From positions 160,588,576 through 160,652,575 of the forward strand of contig OZ038378.1 of assembly GCA_964036045.1 (NCBI GenBank): a stretch of 64,000 nucleotides of DNA. Reading direction: 5' to 3'. Below, one piece after another: positions 25,116 to 37,000 of the stretch (position 1 is its first letter; each line of letters starts with the position of its first letter). This DNA is from Eutreptiella sp. 'Long Island Sound 2002' (taxonomy: Eukaryota; Euglenozoa; Euglenophyceae; Eutreptiales; Eutreptiaceae). Under the pieces are notes generated by a model. It did no database searches, was not told the DNA's origin, and worked only from the letters and a program-made list of their open reading frames with translations. A program made the position numbers and the translations under genes.

Positions 25116-26860
25116 GGGGACTAAGTTGGACCAAGTGGAAACAGGTGGGGAAAACTGGGGAAAATTGGGACTAAGTTGGACCAAGTGGAAACAGGTGGGG
25201 AAAACTGTGAATAATTGGGACCAAGTGGCACCAAGTGGAAACACGTGGGGAAAGCTGGGAAAAATTGGGACTAAGTGGCACCAAGTGGAAACAGGTGGGG
25301 AAAACTGGGGAAAATTGGGACTAAGTTGGACCAAGTGGAAACAGGTGGGCAAAACTGAGAATAATTGGGACCAAGTGGGACCAAGTGGAAACAGGTGGGG
25401 AAAGCTGGGAAAAATTGGGACCAAGTGGGACCAAGTGGAAACATGTGGGGAAAACTGGGAAAAATTGGGACTAAGTGGGACCAAGTGGAAACAGGTGGGG
25501 AAAACTGGGAAAAATTGGGACCAAGTGGGACCAAGTGAAAACAGGTGGGAAAACTGGGAAACATTGGGACTAAGTGGGACCAAGTGGAAACAGGTGGGGA
25601 AAACTGTGAAAAATTGGGACGAAGTGGGACCAAGAGGAGACAGGTGGGGAAAACTGGGAAAAATTGGGACGAAGTGGGACCAAGTGGAAACAGGTGGGGA
25701 AAACTTGGGAAAAATTGGGACTAAGTGGGACCAAGTGGAAACAGGTGGGGAAAACTGGGAAAAATTGGGACCAAGTGGGGCCAAGTGGAAACAGGTGGGA
25801 AAACTGGGAAACATTGGGACTAAGTGGGATCAAGTGGAAACAGGTGGGGAAAACTGGGAAAAATTGGGACCAAATGGGACCAAGTGGAAACAGGTGGGGA
25901 AAACTGGGGAAAATTGGGACTAAGTGGGACCAAGTGGAAGCACGTGGGGAAAACTGGGAAAAATTGGGACTAAGTGGCACCAAGTGGAAACAGGTGGGGA
26001 AAACTGGGGAAAATTGAGACTAAGTGGGACCAAGTGGAAACAGGGGGGGAAAATTGGGGGAAATTGGGACTAAGTTGGACCAAGTGGAAACAGGTGGGGA
26101 AAACTGGGAAAGATTCGGACTAGCTGGGACCAAGTGGAAACAGGTGGGGAAACTGGGGAAAATTGGGACCAAGTGGGATCAAGTGGAAACAGGTGGGGAA
26201 AACTGGGAAAAATTGGGACTAAGTGGCACCAAGTGGAAACAGGTGGGGAAAACTGGGGAAAATTGAGACTAAGTGGGACCAAGTGGAAACAGGGGGGGAA
26301 AATTGGGGGAAATTCGGACTAAGTTGGACCAAGTGGAAACGGGTGGGGAAAACTGGGAAAATTCTGAAAAGTGGGACCAAGTGGAAACAGGTGGGGAAAA
26401 CTGGGGAAAATTGGGACCAAGTGGGACCAAGTGGAAACAGGTGGGGAAAACTGGGAAAGATTCGGACTAGCTGGGACCAAGTGGAAACAGGTGGGGAAAC
26501 TGGGGAAAATGGGACCAAGTGGGATCAAGTGGAAACAGGTGGGGAAAACTGGGGAAAATTGGGACCAAGTGGGACCAAGTGGCAACAGGTGGGGAAAACT
26601 GAGAAAAATTGGGACAAATTGGGACCAAGTGGAAACAGGTGGGGAAAACTTTGGAAAATTGGGACTAAGTGGGACCAAGTTGAAACAGGTGGGGAAAACT
26701 TGGAAAAATTGGGACTCAGTGGCACCAAGTGGAAACACGTGGGGAAAACTGGGAAAAATTGGGACTAAGTGGCACCAAGTGGAATTAGGTGTGGAAAACT
26801 GGGGAAAATTGGGACTAAGTTGGACCAAGTGGAAACAGGTGGGGAAAACTGGGAAAAATG
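25116..26860 (+). repeat. 1,795-bp HOR, copy 2 (one monomer shorter)
   Basis: Second copy. The marker spacing shrinks from 1,795 to 1,744 bp through loss of a single base near aactgggaaaattctgaaaag and of one monomer carrying aattgcgactaag. The tail including ggaattaggtg (26,782) reappears at 28,227 as the start of the next HOR, so neighbouring HOR families overlap in content. Confidence 0.88.
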
Positions 26861-28305
26861 TGGACAAGTGGGACCAAGTGGGAACAGGTGGGGAAAACTG
26901 AGAAAAATTGGGACTAAGTGGGACCAAGTGGAAACATGTGGGGAAAACTGGGAAAGATTCGGACTAGCTGGGACCAAGTGGAAACAGGTGGGGAATCTGG
27001 GGAAAATTGGGACCAAGTGGGACCAAGTGGAAACAGGTGGGGAAAACTGGGGAAAATTGAGACTAAGTGGGACCGAGTGGAAACAAGTGGGGAAAATTGG
27101 GGAAAATTGGGACTAAGTTGGACCAAGTGGAAACAGGTGGGAAAACTGGAGAAAATTGGGACCAAGTGGGACCAAGTGGCAACAGGTGGGGAAAACTGGG
27201 TAAAATTGCGACTAAGTGGGACCAAGTTGAAACAGGTGGAGAAAGCTGGGAAAAATTGGGACTAAGTTGGACCAAGTCGAAACAGGTGGGGAAAACTGAG
27301 AAAAATTGGGACAAATTGGGACCAAGTGGAAACAGGTGGGGAAAACTTTGGAAAATTGGGACTAAGTGGGAGCAAGCTGAATCAGGGGGGGAAAACTGGG
27401 AAAAATTCGGAATCAGTGGCACCAAGCGGAAACAGGTGGGGAAAACTGGGGAAAATTGGGACTAAGTGGCACCAAGTGGAAACAGGTGGGGAAAACTGGG
27501 GAAAATTGGGACTAAGTGGGACCAAGTGGAAACAGGTGGGGAAAACTGGGGAAAATTGGGACTAAGTTGGACCAAGTGGAAACAGGTGGGGAAAATTGGG
27601 AAAGATTCGGACTAGCTGGGACCAAGTGGAAACAGGTGGGGAAACTGGGGAAAATGGGGACCAAGTGGGACCAAGTGGAAACAGGTGGGGAAAACTGGGA
27701 AAAATTGGGACTAAGTGGCACCAAGTGGAAACAGGTGGGGAAAACTGGGAAAAATTGGGACTAAGTTGGACCAAGTGGAAACAGGTGGGGAAAACTGGGA
27801 AAAATTCTGAAAACCGGGACCAAGTGGAAACAGGTGGGGAAAACCGGGGAAAATTGGGACCAAGTGGGATCAAGTGGAAACAGGTGGGGAAAACTGGGGA
27901 AAATTGGGACCAAGTGGGACCAAGTGGCAACAGGTGGGGAAAACTGGGAAAAATTGCGACTAAGCGGGACCAAGTGGAAACAGGTGGGGAAAGCTGGGAA
28001 AAATTGGGACTAAGTTGGACCAAGTCGAAACAGGTGGGGAAAACTGAGAAAAATTGGGACAAATTGGGACCAAGTGGAAACAGGTGGGGAAAACTTTGGA
28101 AAATTGGGACTAAGTGGGACCAAGTTGAAACAGGTGGGGAAAACTGGGAAAAATTGGGACTCAGTGGCACCAAGTGGAAACACGTGGGGAAAACTGGGAA
28201 AAATTGGGACTAAGTGGCACCAAGTGGAATTAGGTGGGGAAAACTGGGGAAAATTGGGACTAAGTTGGACCAAGTGGAAACAGGTGGGGAAAACTGGGAA
28301 AAATG
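26861..28305 (+). repeat. 1.45-1.6-kb HOR, copy 1
   Basis: Equivalent points in the next copy are 1,445 bp away at the left side (26,918 / 28,363) and 1,595-1,596 bp away further right (27,063 / 28,658; 27,512 / 29,108), so about three monomers were gained in copy 2. Markers: gaccgagtggaaacaagtgg, agctgaatcagg, gattcggactagctggg, aattctgaaaaccggg. Confidence 0.82.
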
Positions 28306-29940
28306 GGGACAAGTGGGACCAAGTGGGAACAGGTGGGGAAAACTGAGAAAAATTGGGACTAAGTGGGACCAAGTGGAAACATGTGGGGAAAACTGGGAAA
28401 GATTCGGACTAGCTGGGACCAAGTGGAAACAGGTGGGGAAACTGGGGAAAATTGGGACCAAGTGGGACCAAGTGGAAACAGGTGGGGAAAACTGGGAAAA
28501 ACAAAGACTGAGTGGGACCAAGTGGAAACATGTGGGGAAAACTGGGAAAAATTGGGACTCAGTGGCACCAAGTGGAAACACGTGGGGAAAACTGGGGAAA
28601 ATTGGGACTAAGTGGGACCAAGTGGAAACAGGTGGGGAAAACTGGGGAAAATTGAGACTAAGTGGGACCGAGTGGAAACAAGTGGGGAAAATTGGGGAAA
28701 ATTGGGACCAAGTGGGTCCAAGTGGAAACAGGTGGGGAAACTGGAGAAAATTGGGACCAAGTGGGACCAAGTGGCAACAGGTGGGGAAAAATGGGAAAAA
28801 TTGCGACTAAGTGGGACCAAGTTGAAAAAGGTGGAGAAAGCTGGGAAAAATTGGGACTAAGTTGGACCAAGTCGAAACAGGTGGGGAAAACTGAGAAAAA
28901 TTGGGACAAATTGGGACCAAGTGGAAACAGGTGGGGAAAACTTTGGAAAATTGGGACGAAGTGGGACCAAGCTGAATCAGGTGGGGAAAACTGGGAAAAA
29001 TTGGGAATCGGTGGCACCAAGCGGAAACAGGTGGGGAAAACTGGGGAAAATTGGGACTAAGTGGCACCAAGTGGAAACAGGTGGGAAAAAAATGGGGAAA
29101 ATTGGGACTAAGTGGGACCAAGTGGAAACAGGTAGGGAAAACTGGGGAAAATTGGGACTAAGTTGGACCAAGTGGAAACAGGTGGGGAAAATTGGGAAAG
29201 ATTCGGACTAGCTGGGACCAAGTGGAAACAGGTGGGGAAACTGGGGAAAATGGGGACCAAGTGGGACCAAGTGGAAACAGGTGGGGAAAACTGGGAAAAA
29301 TTGGGACTAAGTGGCACCAAGTGGAAACAGGTGGGGAAAACTGGGGAAAATTGGGACTAAGTTGGACCAAGTGGAAACAGGTGGGGAAAACTGGGAAAAA
29401 TTCTGAAAACCGGGACCAAGTGGAAACAGGTGGGGAAAACTGGGGAAAATTGGGACCAAGTGGGACCAAGTAGAAACAGGTGGGGAAAACTGGGAAAGAT
29501 TCGGACTAGCTGGGACCAAGGGGAAACAGGTGGGGAAACTGGGGGAAATTGGGACCAAGTGGGATCAAGTGGAAACAGGTGGGGAAAACTGGGGAAAATT
29601 GGGACCAAGTGGGACCAAGTGGCAACAGGTGGGGAAAACTGGGAAAAATTGCGACTAAGTGGGACCAAGTGGAAACAGGTGGGGAAAGCTGGGAAAAATT
29701 GGTACTAAGTTGGACCAAGTCGAAACAGGTGGGGAAAACTGAGAAAAATTGGGACAAATTGGGACCAAGTGGAAACAGGTGGGGAAAACTTTGGAAAATT
29801 GGGACTAAGTGGGACCAAGTTGAAACAGGTGGGGAAAACTGGGAAAAATTGGGAATCAGTGGCACCAAGCGGAAACAGGTGGGGAAAACTGGGGAAAATT
29901 GGGACTAAGTGGCACCAAGTAGAAACAGGTGGGGAAAACT
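28306..29940 (+). repeat. 1.45-1.6-kb HOR, copy 2
   Basis: Follows copy 1, with added monomers carrying aaaacaaagactgag (28,500) and gggactcag. A local irregularity ggtgggaaaaaaatgggg sits at 29,083-29,099. Spacing to copy 1 rises to 1,695 bp near 29,705, indicating two further monomers gained. Confidence 0.8.
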
Positions 29941-32642
29941 GGGCAAAATTGGGACTAAGTGGGACCAAGTGGAAACAGGTGGGGAAAACTGGGGAAAATT
30001 GGGACTAAGTTGGACCAAGTGGAAACAGGTGGGGAAAATTGGGAAAAATTGGGACCAAGTGGGACCAAGTGGAAACAGGTGGGGAAACTGGGGAAAATTG
30101 GGACCAAGTGGGACCAAGTGGAAACAGGTGGGGAAATTGGGGAAAATTGGGACCAAGTGGGACCAAGTGGAAACAGGTGGGGAAAACTGGGGAAAATTGG
30201 GACCAAGTGGGACCAAGTGGCAACAGCTGGGGAAAACTGGGAAAAATTGCGACTAAGTGGGACCAAGTTGAAACAGGTGGGGAAAGCTGGGAAAAAGTGG
30301 GACTAAGTTGGACCAAGTCGAAACGGGTGGGGAAAACTGGGAAAAATTGGGACAATTTGGGACCAAGTGGAAACAGGTGGGGAAAACTTTGGAAAATTGG
30401 GACTAAGTGGGACCAAGTGGAAACAGGTGGGGAAAACTGGGAAAAATTGGGACAAATTGGGACCAAGTGGAAACAGGTGGGGAAAACTTTGGGAAATTGG
30501 GACTAAGTGGGGCCAAGTGGAAACAGGTGGGGAAAACTGGGAAAAACAAAGACTAAGTGGGACCAAGTGGAAACAGGTGGGGAAAACTGGGAAAAACTGG
30601 GACGAAGTGGCACCAAGTGGAAACAGGTAGGGAAAATTGGGGAAAATTGGGACTAAGTGGGACCAAGTGGAAACACGTGGGGAAAACTGGGAAAAATTGG
30701 GACTAAGTGGGACCAAGTGGAAACAAGTGGGGAAAACTGGGAAAATTTGGGACTAAGTGGCACCAAGCGGAAACAGGTGGGTAAACTGGGGAAAATTGGG
30801 ACTAAGTGGGACCAAGTGGAAACGGGTGGAGAAAACTGGGGAAAATTGGGACTAAGTTGGACCAAGTGGAAACAGGTGGGGAAAACTCAGAAAAATTGGT
30901 ACCAAGTGGGACCAAGTGGAAACAGGTGGGAAAAACTGGGAAAAATTGGGACTAAGTGGGACCAAGTGGAAAGAGGTGGGCAAAACTGGGAAAAATTGGG
31001 ACTAAGTGGGACCAAGTGGAAACAGGTGGGGAAAATTGGGAAAAATTGGAACCAAGTGGGACCAAGTTGAAATAGGTGGGAAAACTGGGAAGCATTGGGA
31101 CTAAGTGGGACCAAGTGGAAACAGGTGGGGAAAACTGGGAAACATTGGGACGAAGTGGGACCAAGTGGAAACAGGTGGGGATAACTAGGAAAAATTGGGA
31201 CGAAGTGGGACCAAGTGGAAACAGGTGGGGAAAACTGGGAAAAATTGGGACTAAGTGGGACCAAGTGGAAACATGTGGGGAAAAGTGGGAAAAATTGGGA
31301 CCAAATCGGACCAAGTGTAAACAGGTGGGGAAAACTGGGGAAAATTGGGACCAAGTGGGACCAAGTGGAAGCACGTGGGGAAAACTGGGGAAAATTGGGA
31401 CTAAGTGGGACCAAGTCGAAACAGGTGGGGAAAACTGGGAAAAATTGGGACTAACTTGGACCAAGTGGAAACAGGTTGGGAAAACTGGGGAAAATTGGGA
31501 CTAAGTGGGACCAAGTGGAAACAGGCGGGGAAAAGTGGGAAAAATTGGGACTAAGCGGGACCAAGCGGAAACAGGTGGGGAAAACTGGGAAAAATTGGGA
31601 CTAAGTGGGACCAAGTGGAAACAGGTTTGGAATACTGGGAAAAATTGGGACTAAGTGGGACCAAGTGGAAACAGGTGGGGAAAACTGGGAAAGATTCGGA
31701 CTAGCTGGGACCAAGTGGAAACAGGTGGGGAAAACTGGGGAAAATTGGGACCAAGTGGGACCAAGTTGAAACAGGTGGGCAAAACTGGGAAAAATTGGGA
31801 CTAAGTGGCACCAAGTGGCAACAGGTGGGGAAAACTGGGAAAAACTGAGACTAAGTGGGACCAAGTGGAAACAGGTGGGGAAAACTGGGAAAAATTCGGA
31901 CTAAGTGGGACCAAGTGGAAACAGGTGGGGAAAACTGGGAAAAACTGAGACTAAGTGGGACCAAGTGGAAACAGGTGGGGAAAACTGGGAAAAATTGGGA
32001 CTAAGTTGGACCAAGTGGAAACAGGTGGGGAAAACTGGGAAAAATTCGGACTAAGTGGGACCAAGTGGAAACAGGTGGGGAAAACTGGGAAAAATTGGGA
32101 CCAAGTGGGACCAAGTGGAAACAGGTGGGGAAAACTGGGAAAAATTCGGACTAAGTGGGACCAAGTGGAAACAGGTGGGGAAAACTGGGAAAAACTGAGA
32201 CTAAGTGGGACCAAGTGGAAACAGGTGGGGAAAACTGGCAAAAATTGGGACCAAGTGGGACCAAGTGGAAACAGGTGGGGAAAACTGGGAAAAATTCGGA
32301 CTAAGTGGGACCAAGTGGAAACAGGTGGGGAAAACTGGGAAAATTTGGGACTAAGTGGCACCAAGTGGAAACAGGTGGGGAAAACTGGGAAAAACTGAGA
32401 CTAAGTGGGACCAAGTGGAAAAAGGTGGGGAAAACTGGGGAAAATTGGGACTAAGTTGGACCAAGTGGAAACAGGTGGGGAAAACTGGGAAAAATTGGGA
32501 CAAGTGGGACTAAGTGGAAACAGGTGGGAAAACTGGGAAAAATTGGGACTAAGTGGCACCAAGTGGAAACAGGTGGGGAAAACTGGCAAAAATTGGGACC
32601 CAGTGGGACCAAGTGGAAACAGGTGGGAAAACTGGGAAACAT
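29941..32642 (+). repeat. Mixed satellite left of inversion 2
   Basis: A fragment of the preceding HOR (29,941-30,530) passes into variable monomers. At 31,845-32,410 three monomer types alternate: actgagactaag (31,845, 31,945, 32,195, 32,395), attcggactaag (31,894, 32,045, 32,145, 32,295) and plain attgggacc. This looks like the beginning of a small new HOR. The final forward monomers (ggcaaaaattgggacccag; ggtgggaaaactgggaaacatt) lead directly to the inversion. Confidence 0.75.
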
Positions 32643-33195
32643 TCCCACTTAGTCCCAATTTTCCCCACCTGTTTCCACTTGGTCCCAGTTAGTCCCAATT
32701 TTTCCCAGTTTCCCCCACCTGTTTCCACTTGGTCCCACTTAGTCCCAATTTTTCCCAGTTTTCCCCACCTGTTTCCACTTGGTCCCACTTCGTCCCAATT
32801 TTTCCCAGTTTTTCCCACCTGTTTCCACTTGGTCCCACTTAGTCCCAATGTTTCCCGGTTTTCCCACCTGTTTCCACTTGGTCCAACTTAGTCCCAATTT
32901 TCCCCAGTTTTCCCACCTGTTGCCACTTGGGCCCACTGAGTCCCAATTTTTCTCATTTTTCCCCACCTGTTTCCACTTGGTCCCACTTAGTCCCAATTTT
33001 TCCCAGTTTTCCCCACATGTTTCCACTTGGTCCCACTTAGTCCCAATTTTTCCCAGTTTTCCCCAACTGTTTCCACTTGGTCCCACTTAGTCCCAATTTT
33101 TCCCAGTTTTCCCCACCTGTTTCCACTTGGTCCCACTTCGTCCCAATTTTCCCCAGTTTTCCCCACCTGTTTCCACTTGGTCCCACTTAGTCCCA
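32643..33195 (-). repeat. Inverted satellite segment 2 (553 bp)
   Basis: About eleven monomers in reverse orientation. The left junction follows ...gggaaacatt and starts with cccacttagtccc. The first inverted monomer is short (aattttccccacctg, ten bases missing), as if trimmed at the break. The right junction is tagtccca meeting ccaagtggaaacggg at 33,195/33,196, with one shared A. Variants on the - strand (gacgaagtggg, ctgggaaacattggg, gggaaaaatgagaaaa) match forward HORs at 12-33 kb. The segment also marks a change in monomer subfamilies across the array. Confidence 0.94.
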
Positions 33196-33207
33196 CCAAG
33201 TGGAAAC
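33169..33207. repeat. Right junction of inversion 2, perfect 13-bp arms
   Basis: GTTTCCACTTGGT at 33,169-33,181 is the exact complement of ACCAAGTGGAAAC at 33,195-33,207, with a 13-nt loop. After one mismatch (33,208) pairing continues through the next monomers. This is the tightest fold-back in the window and could extrude as a long hairpin. Confidence 0.92.
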
Positions 33208-34030
33208 GGGTGGGGAAAACTGGGAAATATTGGGACCAAGTGGGACCAAGTGGAAACAGGTGGGGAAAACTGGGAAAAATTGGGACTAAGTGGGACCAAG
33301 TGGAAACAGGTGGGGAAAACTGGGAAAAATTGGGACTAAGTGGGACCAAGGGGAAACACGCGGGGAAAAGTGGGAAAAATTGGGACCAAGTGGGACCAAG
33401 TGGAAACAGGTGGGGAAAACTGGGGAAAATTGGGGCTAAGTTGGACCAAGTGGAAACAGGTGGGGAAAACTGGGGAAAATGGGGACCAAGTGGGACCAAG
33501 TGGAAACAGGTGGGGAAAACTGGGGAAATGTGGGACCAAGTGGAAACAGGTGGGGAAAACTGGGAAAAATTGGGACTAACTTGGACCAAGTGGAAACATG
33601 TGGGGAAAACTGGGGAAAATTGGGACTAAGTGGGACCAAGTGGAAATAGGCGGGGAAAAGTGGGAAAAATTGGGACTAAGCGGGACCAAGTGGAAAAAGG
33701 TGGGGAAAACTGGGGAAAATTGGGACTAAGTGGGACCAAGTGGAAACAGGTTTGGAATACTGGGAAAAATTGGGACTAAGTGGGACCAAGTGGCACCAGG
33801 TGGGGAAAACTGGGGAAAATTGGGACTAAGTGGGACCAAGTGGAAACAGGTGTGGAAAACTGAGAAAAATCGGGACTAAGTGGGACCAAGTAGAAACAGG
33901 TGGGGAAAACTGGGAAAGATTCGGACTAGGTGGGACCCAGTGGAAACAGGTGGGGAAAACTGGGGAAAATCGGGACCAAGTGGGACCAAGTGGAAACAGG
34001 TGGGGAAAACTGGGGGAAATTGGGACTAAG
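33196..34030 (+). repeat. Forward satellite right of inversion 2
   Basis: Mostly plain monomers, with a 40-bp form at 33,531 and the marker series TTTGGAATAC / ggcaccagg / actgagaaaa / gattcggactagg at 33,746-33,935. The pair ggaaataggcgggg and agcgggacc ... ggaaaaagg (33,645-33,700) recurs at 35,896-35,950, about 2,251 bp on. A ten-monomer stretch present here is thus missing between those points in the following HOR. Confidence 0.72.
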
Positions 34031-37000
34031 TTGGACCAAGTGGAAACAGGTGGGGAAAACTGGGAAAAATTGGGACTAAGTGGGACCAAGTTGAAACAGG
34101 TGGGGGAAACTGGGAAAAATTGGGACTTAAGTTGGACCAAGTCGAAAAAGGTGGGGAAGACTGGGAAAAATTGGGACTAAGTGGGACCAAGTGGAAACAG
34201 GTGGGGAAAACTGGGAAAATTTGGGACAAAGTGGGACCAAGTGGAAACAGGTGGGGAAAACTGGGGGAAATTGGGACTAAGTTGGAAACAAGTGGAAACA
34301 GGTGGGGAAAACTGGGGAAAATTGGGACTAAGTGGGACCAAGTGGAAACAGGCGGGGAAAAGTGGGGAAAATTGGGACTAAGCGGGACCAAGTGGAAACA
34401 GGTGGGGAAAACTGGGGAAAATTGGGACTAAGTGGGACCAAGAGGAAACAGGTGGGGAAAACTAGGGAAAATTGGGACTAAGTGGGACCAAGTGGCGACA
34501 GGTGGGGAAAACTGGGGAACATTGGGACCAAGTGGGACCAAGTGGAAACAGGTGGGGAAAACTGGGGAAAATTGGGACTAAGTGGGACCAAGTGGCGACA
34601 GGTGGGGAAAGCTGGGAAAAATTGGGACCAAGTGGGACCAAGTGGAAACAAGTGGGGAAAGCTGGGAAAAATTGGGACTAAGTGGGACCAAGTGGAAACA
34701 GGTGGGGAAAACTGGGAAAAATTGGGACCAAGTGGGACCAAGTGGAAACAGGTGGGGAAAACTGGGAAAAATTGGGACTAAGTGGGACCAAGTGGAAACA
34801 GGTGGGGAAAACTGGGAAAAATTGGGACTAAGTGGGACCAAGTGGAAACAGGTGGGGAAAACTGGGAAAAATTGGGACTAAGTGGGACCAAGTGGAAACA
34901 GGTGGGGAAAATTGGGAAAAGTTGGGACTAAGTGGGACCAAGTGGAAACAGCTGGGGAAAACTGGGGAAAATTGGGACTAAGTGGGACCAAGTGGAAACA
35001 GGTGGGGGAAGCTGGGAAAAATTGGGACTGAGTGGGACCAAGTGGAAACAGGTGGGGAAAACTTCGGAAAATTGGGACTAAGTGGGACCAAGTGGAAACA
35101 GGTGGGGAAAACTGGGAAAAATTGGGACTAAGTGGAACCAAGTGGAAACAGGTGGGGAAAACTGGGAAAAATTGGGACTAAGTGGCACCAAGTGGCGACA
35201 GGTGGGGAAAACTGGGGAATATTGGGACCAAGTGGGACCAAGTGGAAACAGGTGGGGAAAACTGGGGAAAATTGGGACTAAGTGGGACCAAGTGGCGACA
35301 TGTGGGGAAAACTGGGGAACATTGGGACCAAGTGGGACCAAGTGGAAACAGGTGGGGAAAACTGGGGAAACGTGGGACCAAGTGGGACCAAGTGGAAACA
35401 GGTGGGGAAAACTGGGAAGAATTGGGACTAAGTGGGACCAAGTCGAAACAGGTGGGGAAAACTGGGGAAAATTGGGACTAACTTGGACCAAGTGGAAACA
35501 TGTGGGGAAAACTGGGGAAAATTGGGACTAAGTGGGACCAAGTGGCGACAGGTGGGGAAAACTGGGGATCATTGGGACCAAGTGGGACCAAGTGGAAACA
35601 CGTGGGGAAAACTGGGGAAAATTGGGACTAAGTGGGACCAAGTGGCGACAGGTGGGGAAAACTGGGGAACATTGGGACCAAGTGGGACCAAGTGGAAACA
35701 GGTGGGGAAAACTGGGGAAAATTGGGACTAAGTGGGACCAAGTGGAAACTCGCGGGGGAAAGTGGGAAAAATTGGGACCAAGTGGGACCAAGTGGAAACA
35801 GGTGGGGAAAACTGGGAAAAATTGGGACTAACTTGGACCAAGTGGAAACATGTGGGGAGAACTGGGGAAAATTGGGACTAAGTGGGACCAAGTGGAAATA
35901 GGCGGGGAAAAGTGGGAAAAATTGGGACTAAGCGGGACCAAGTGGAAAAAGGTGGGGAAAACTGGGGAAAATTGGGACTAAGTGGGACCAAGTGGAAACA
36001 GGTGGGGAAAACTGGGGGAAATTGGGACTAAGTTGGAAACAAGTGGAAACAGGTGGGGAAAACTGGGGAAAATTGGGACTAAGTGGGACCAAGTGGAAAC
36101 AGGCGGGGAAAAGTGGGGAAAATTGGGACTAAGCGGGACCAAGTGGAAACAGGTGGGGAAAACTGGGGAAAATTGGGACTAAGTGGGACCAAGAGGAAAC
36201 AGGTGGGGAAAACTAGGGAAAATTGGGACTAAGTGGGACCAAGTGGCGACAGGTGGGGAAAACTGGGGAACATCGGGACCAAGTGGGACCAAGTGGAAAC
36301 AGGTGGGGAAAACTGGGGAAAATTGGGACTAAGTGGGACCAAGTGGCGACAGGTGGGGAAAGCTGGGAAAAATTGGGACCAAGTGGGACCAAGTGGAAAC
36401 AAGTGGGGAAAGCTGGGGAAAATTGGGACTAAGTGGGACCAAGTGGAAACAGGTGGGGAAAACTGGGAAAAATTGGGACCAAGTGGGACCAAGTGGAAAC
36501 AGGTGGGGAAAACTGGGAAAAATTGGGACTAAGTGGGACCAAGTGGAAACAGGTGGGGAAAATTGGGAAAAGTTGGGACTAAGTGGGACCAAGTGGAAAG
36601 GTGTGGGGAAAGCTGAGAAAAATTGGGACTAAGTGGGACCAAGTGGAAACAGCTGGGGAAAACTGGGGAAAATTGGGACTAAGTGGGACCAAGTGGAAAC
36701 AGGTGGGGGAAGCTGGGAAAAATTGGGACTGAGTGGGACCAAGTGGAAACAGGTGGGGAAAACTTGGGAAAATTGGGACTAAGTGGGACCAAGTGGAAAC
36801 AGGTGGGGAAAACTGGGAAAAATTGGGACTAAGTGGAACCAAGTGGAAACAGGTGGGGAAAACTGGGAAAAATTGGGACTAAGTGGCACCAAGTGGCGAC
36901 AGGTGGGGAAAACTGGGGAATATTGGGACCAAGTGGGACCAAGTGGAAACAGGTGGGGAAAACTGGGGAAAATTGGGACTAAGTGGGACCAAGTGGCGAC

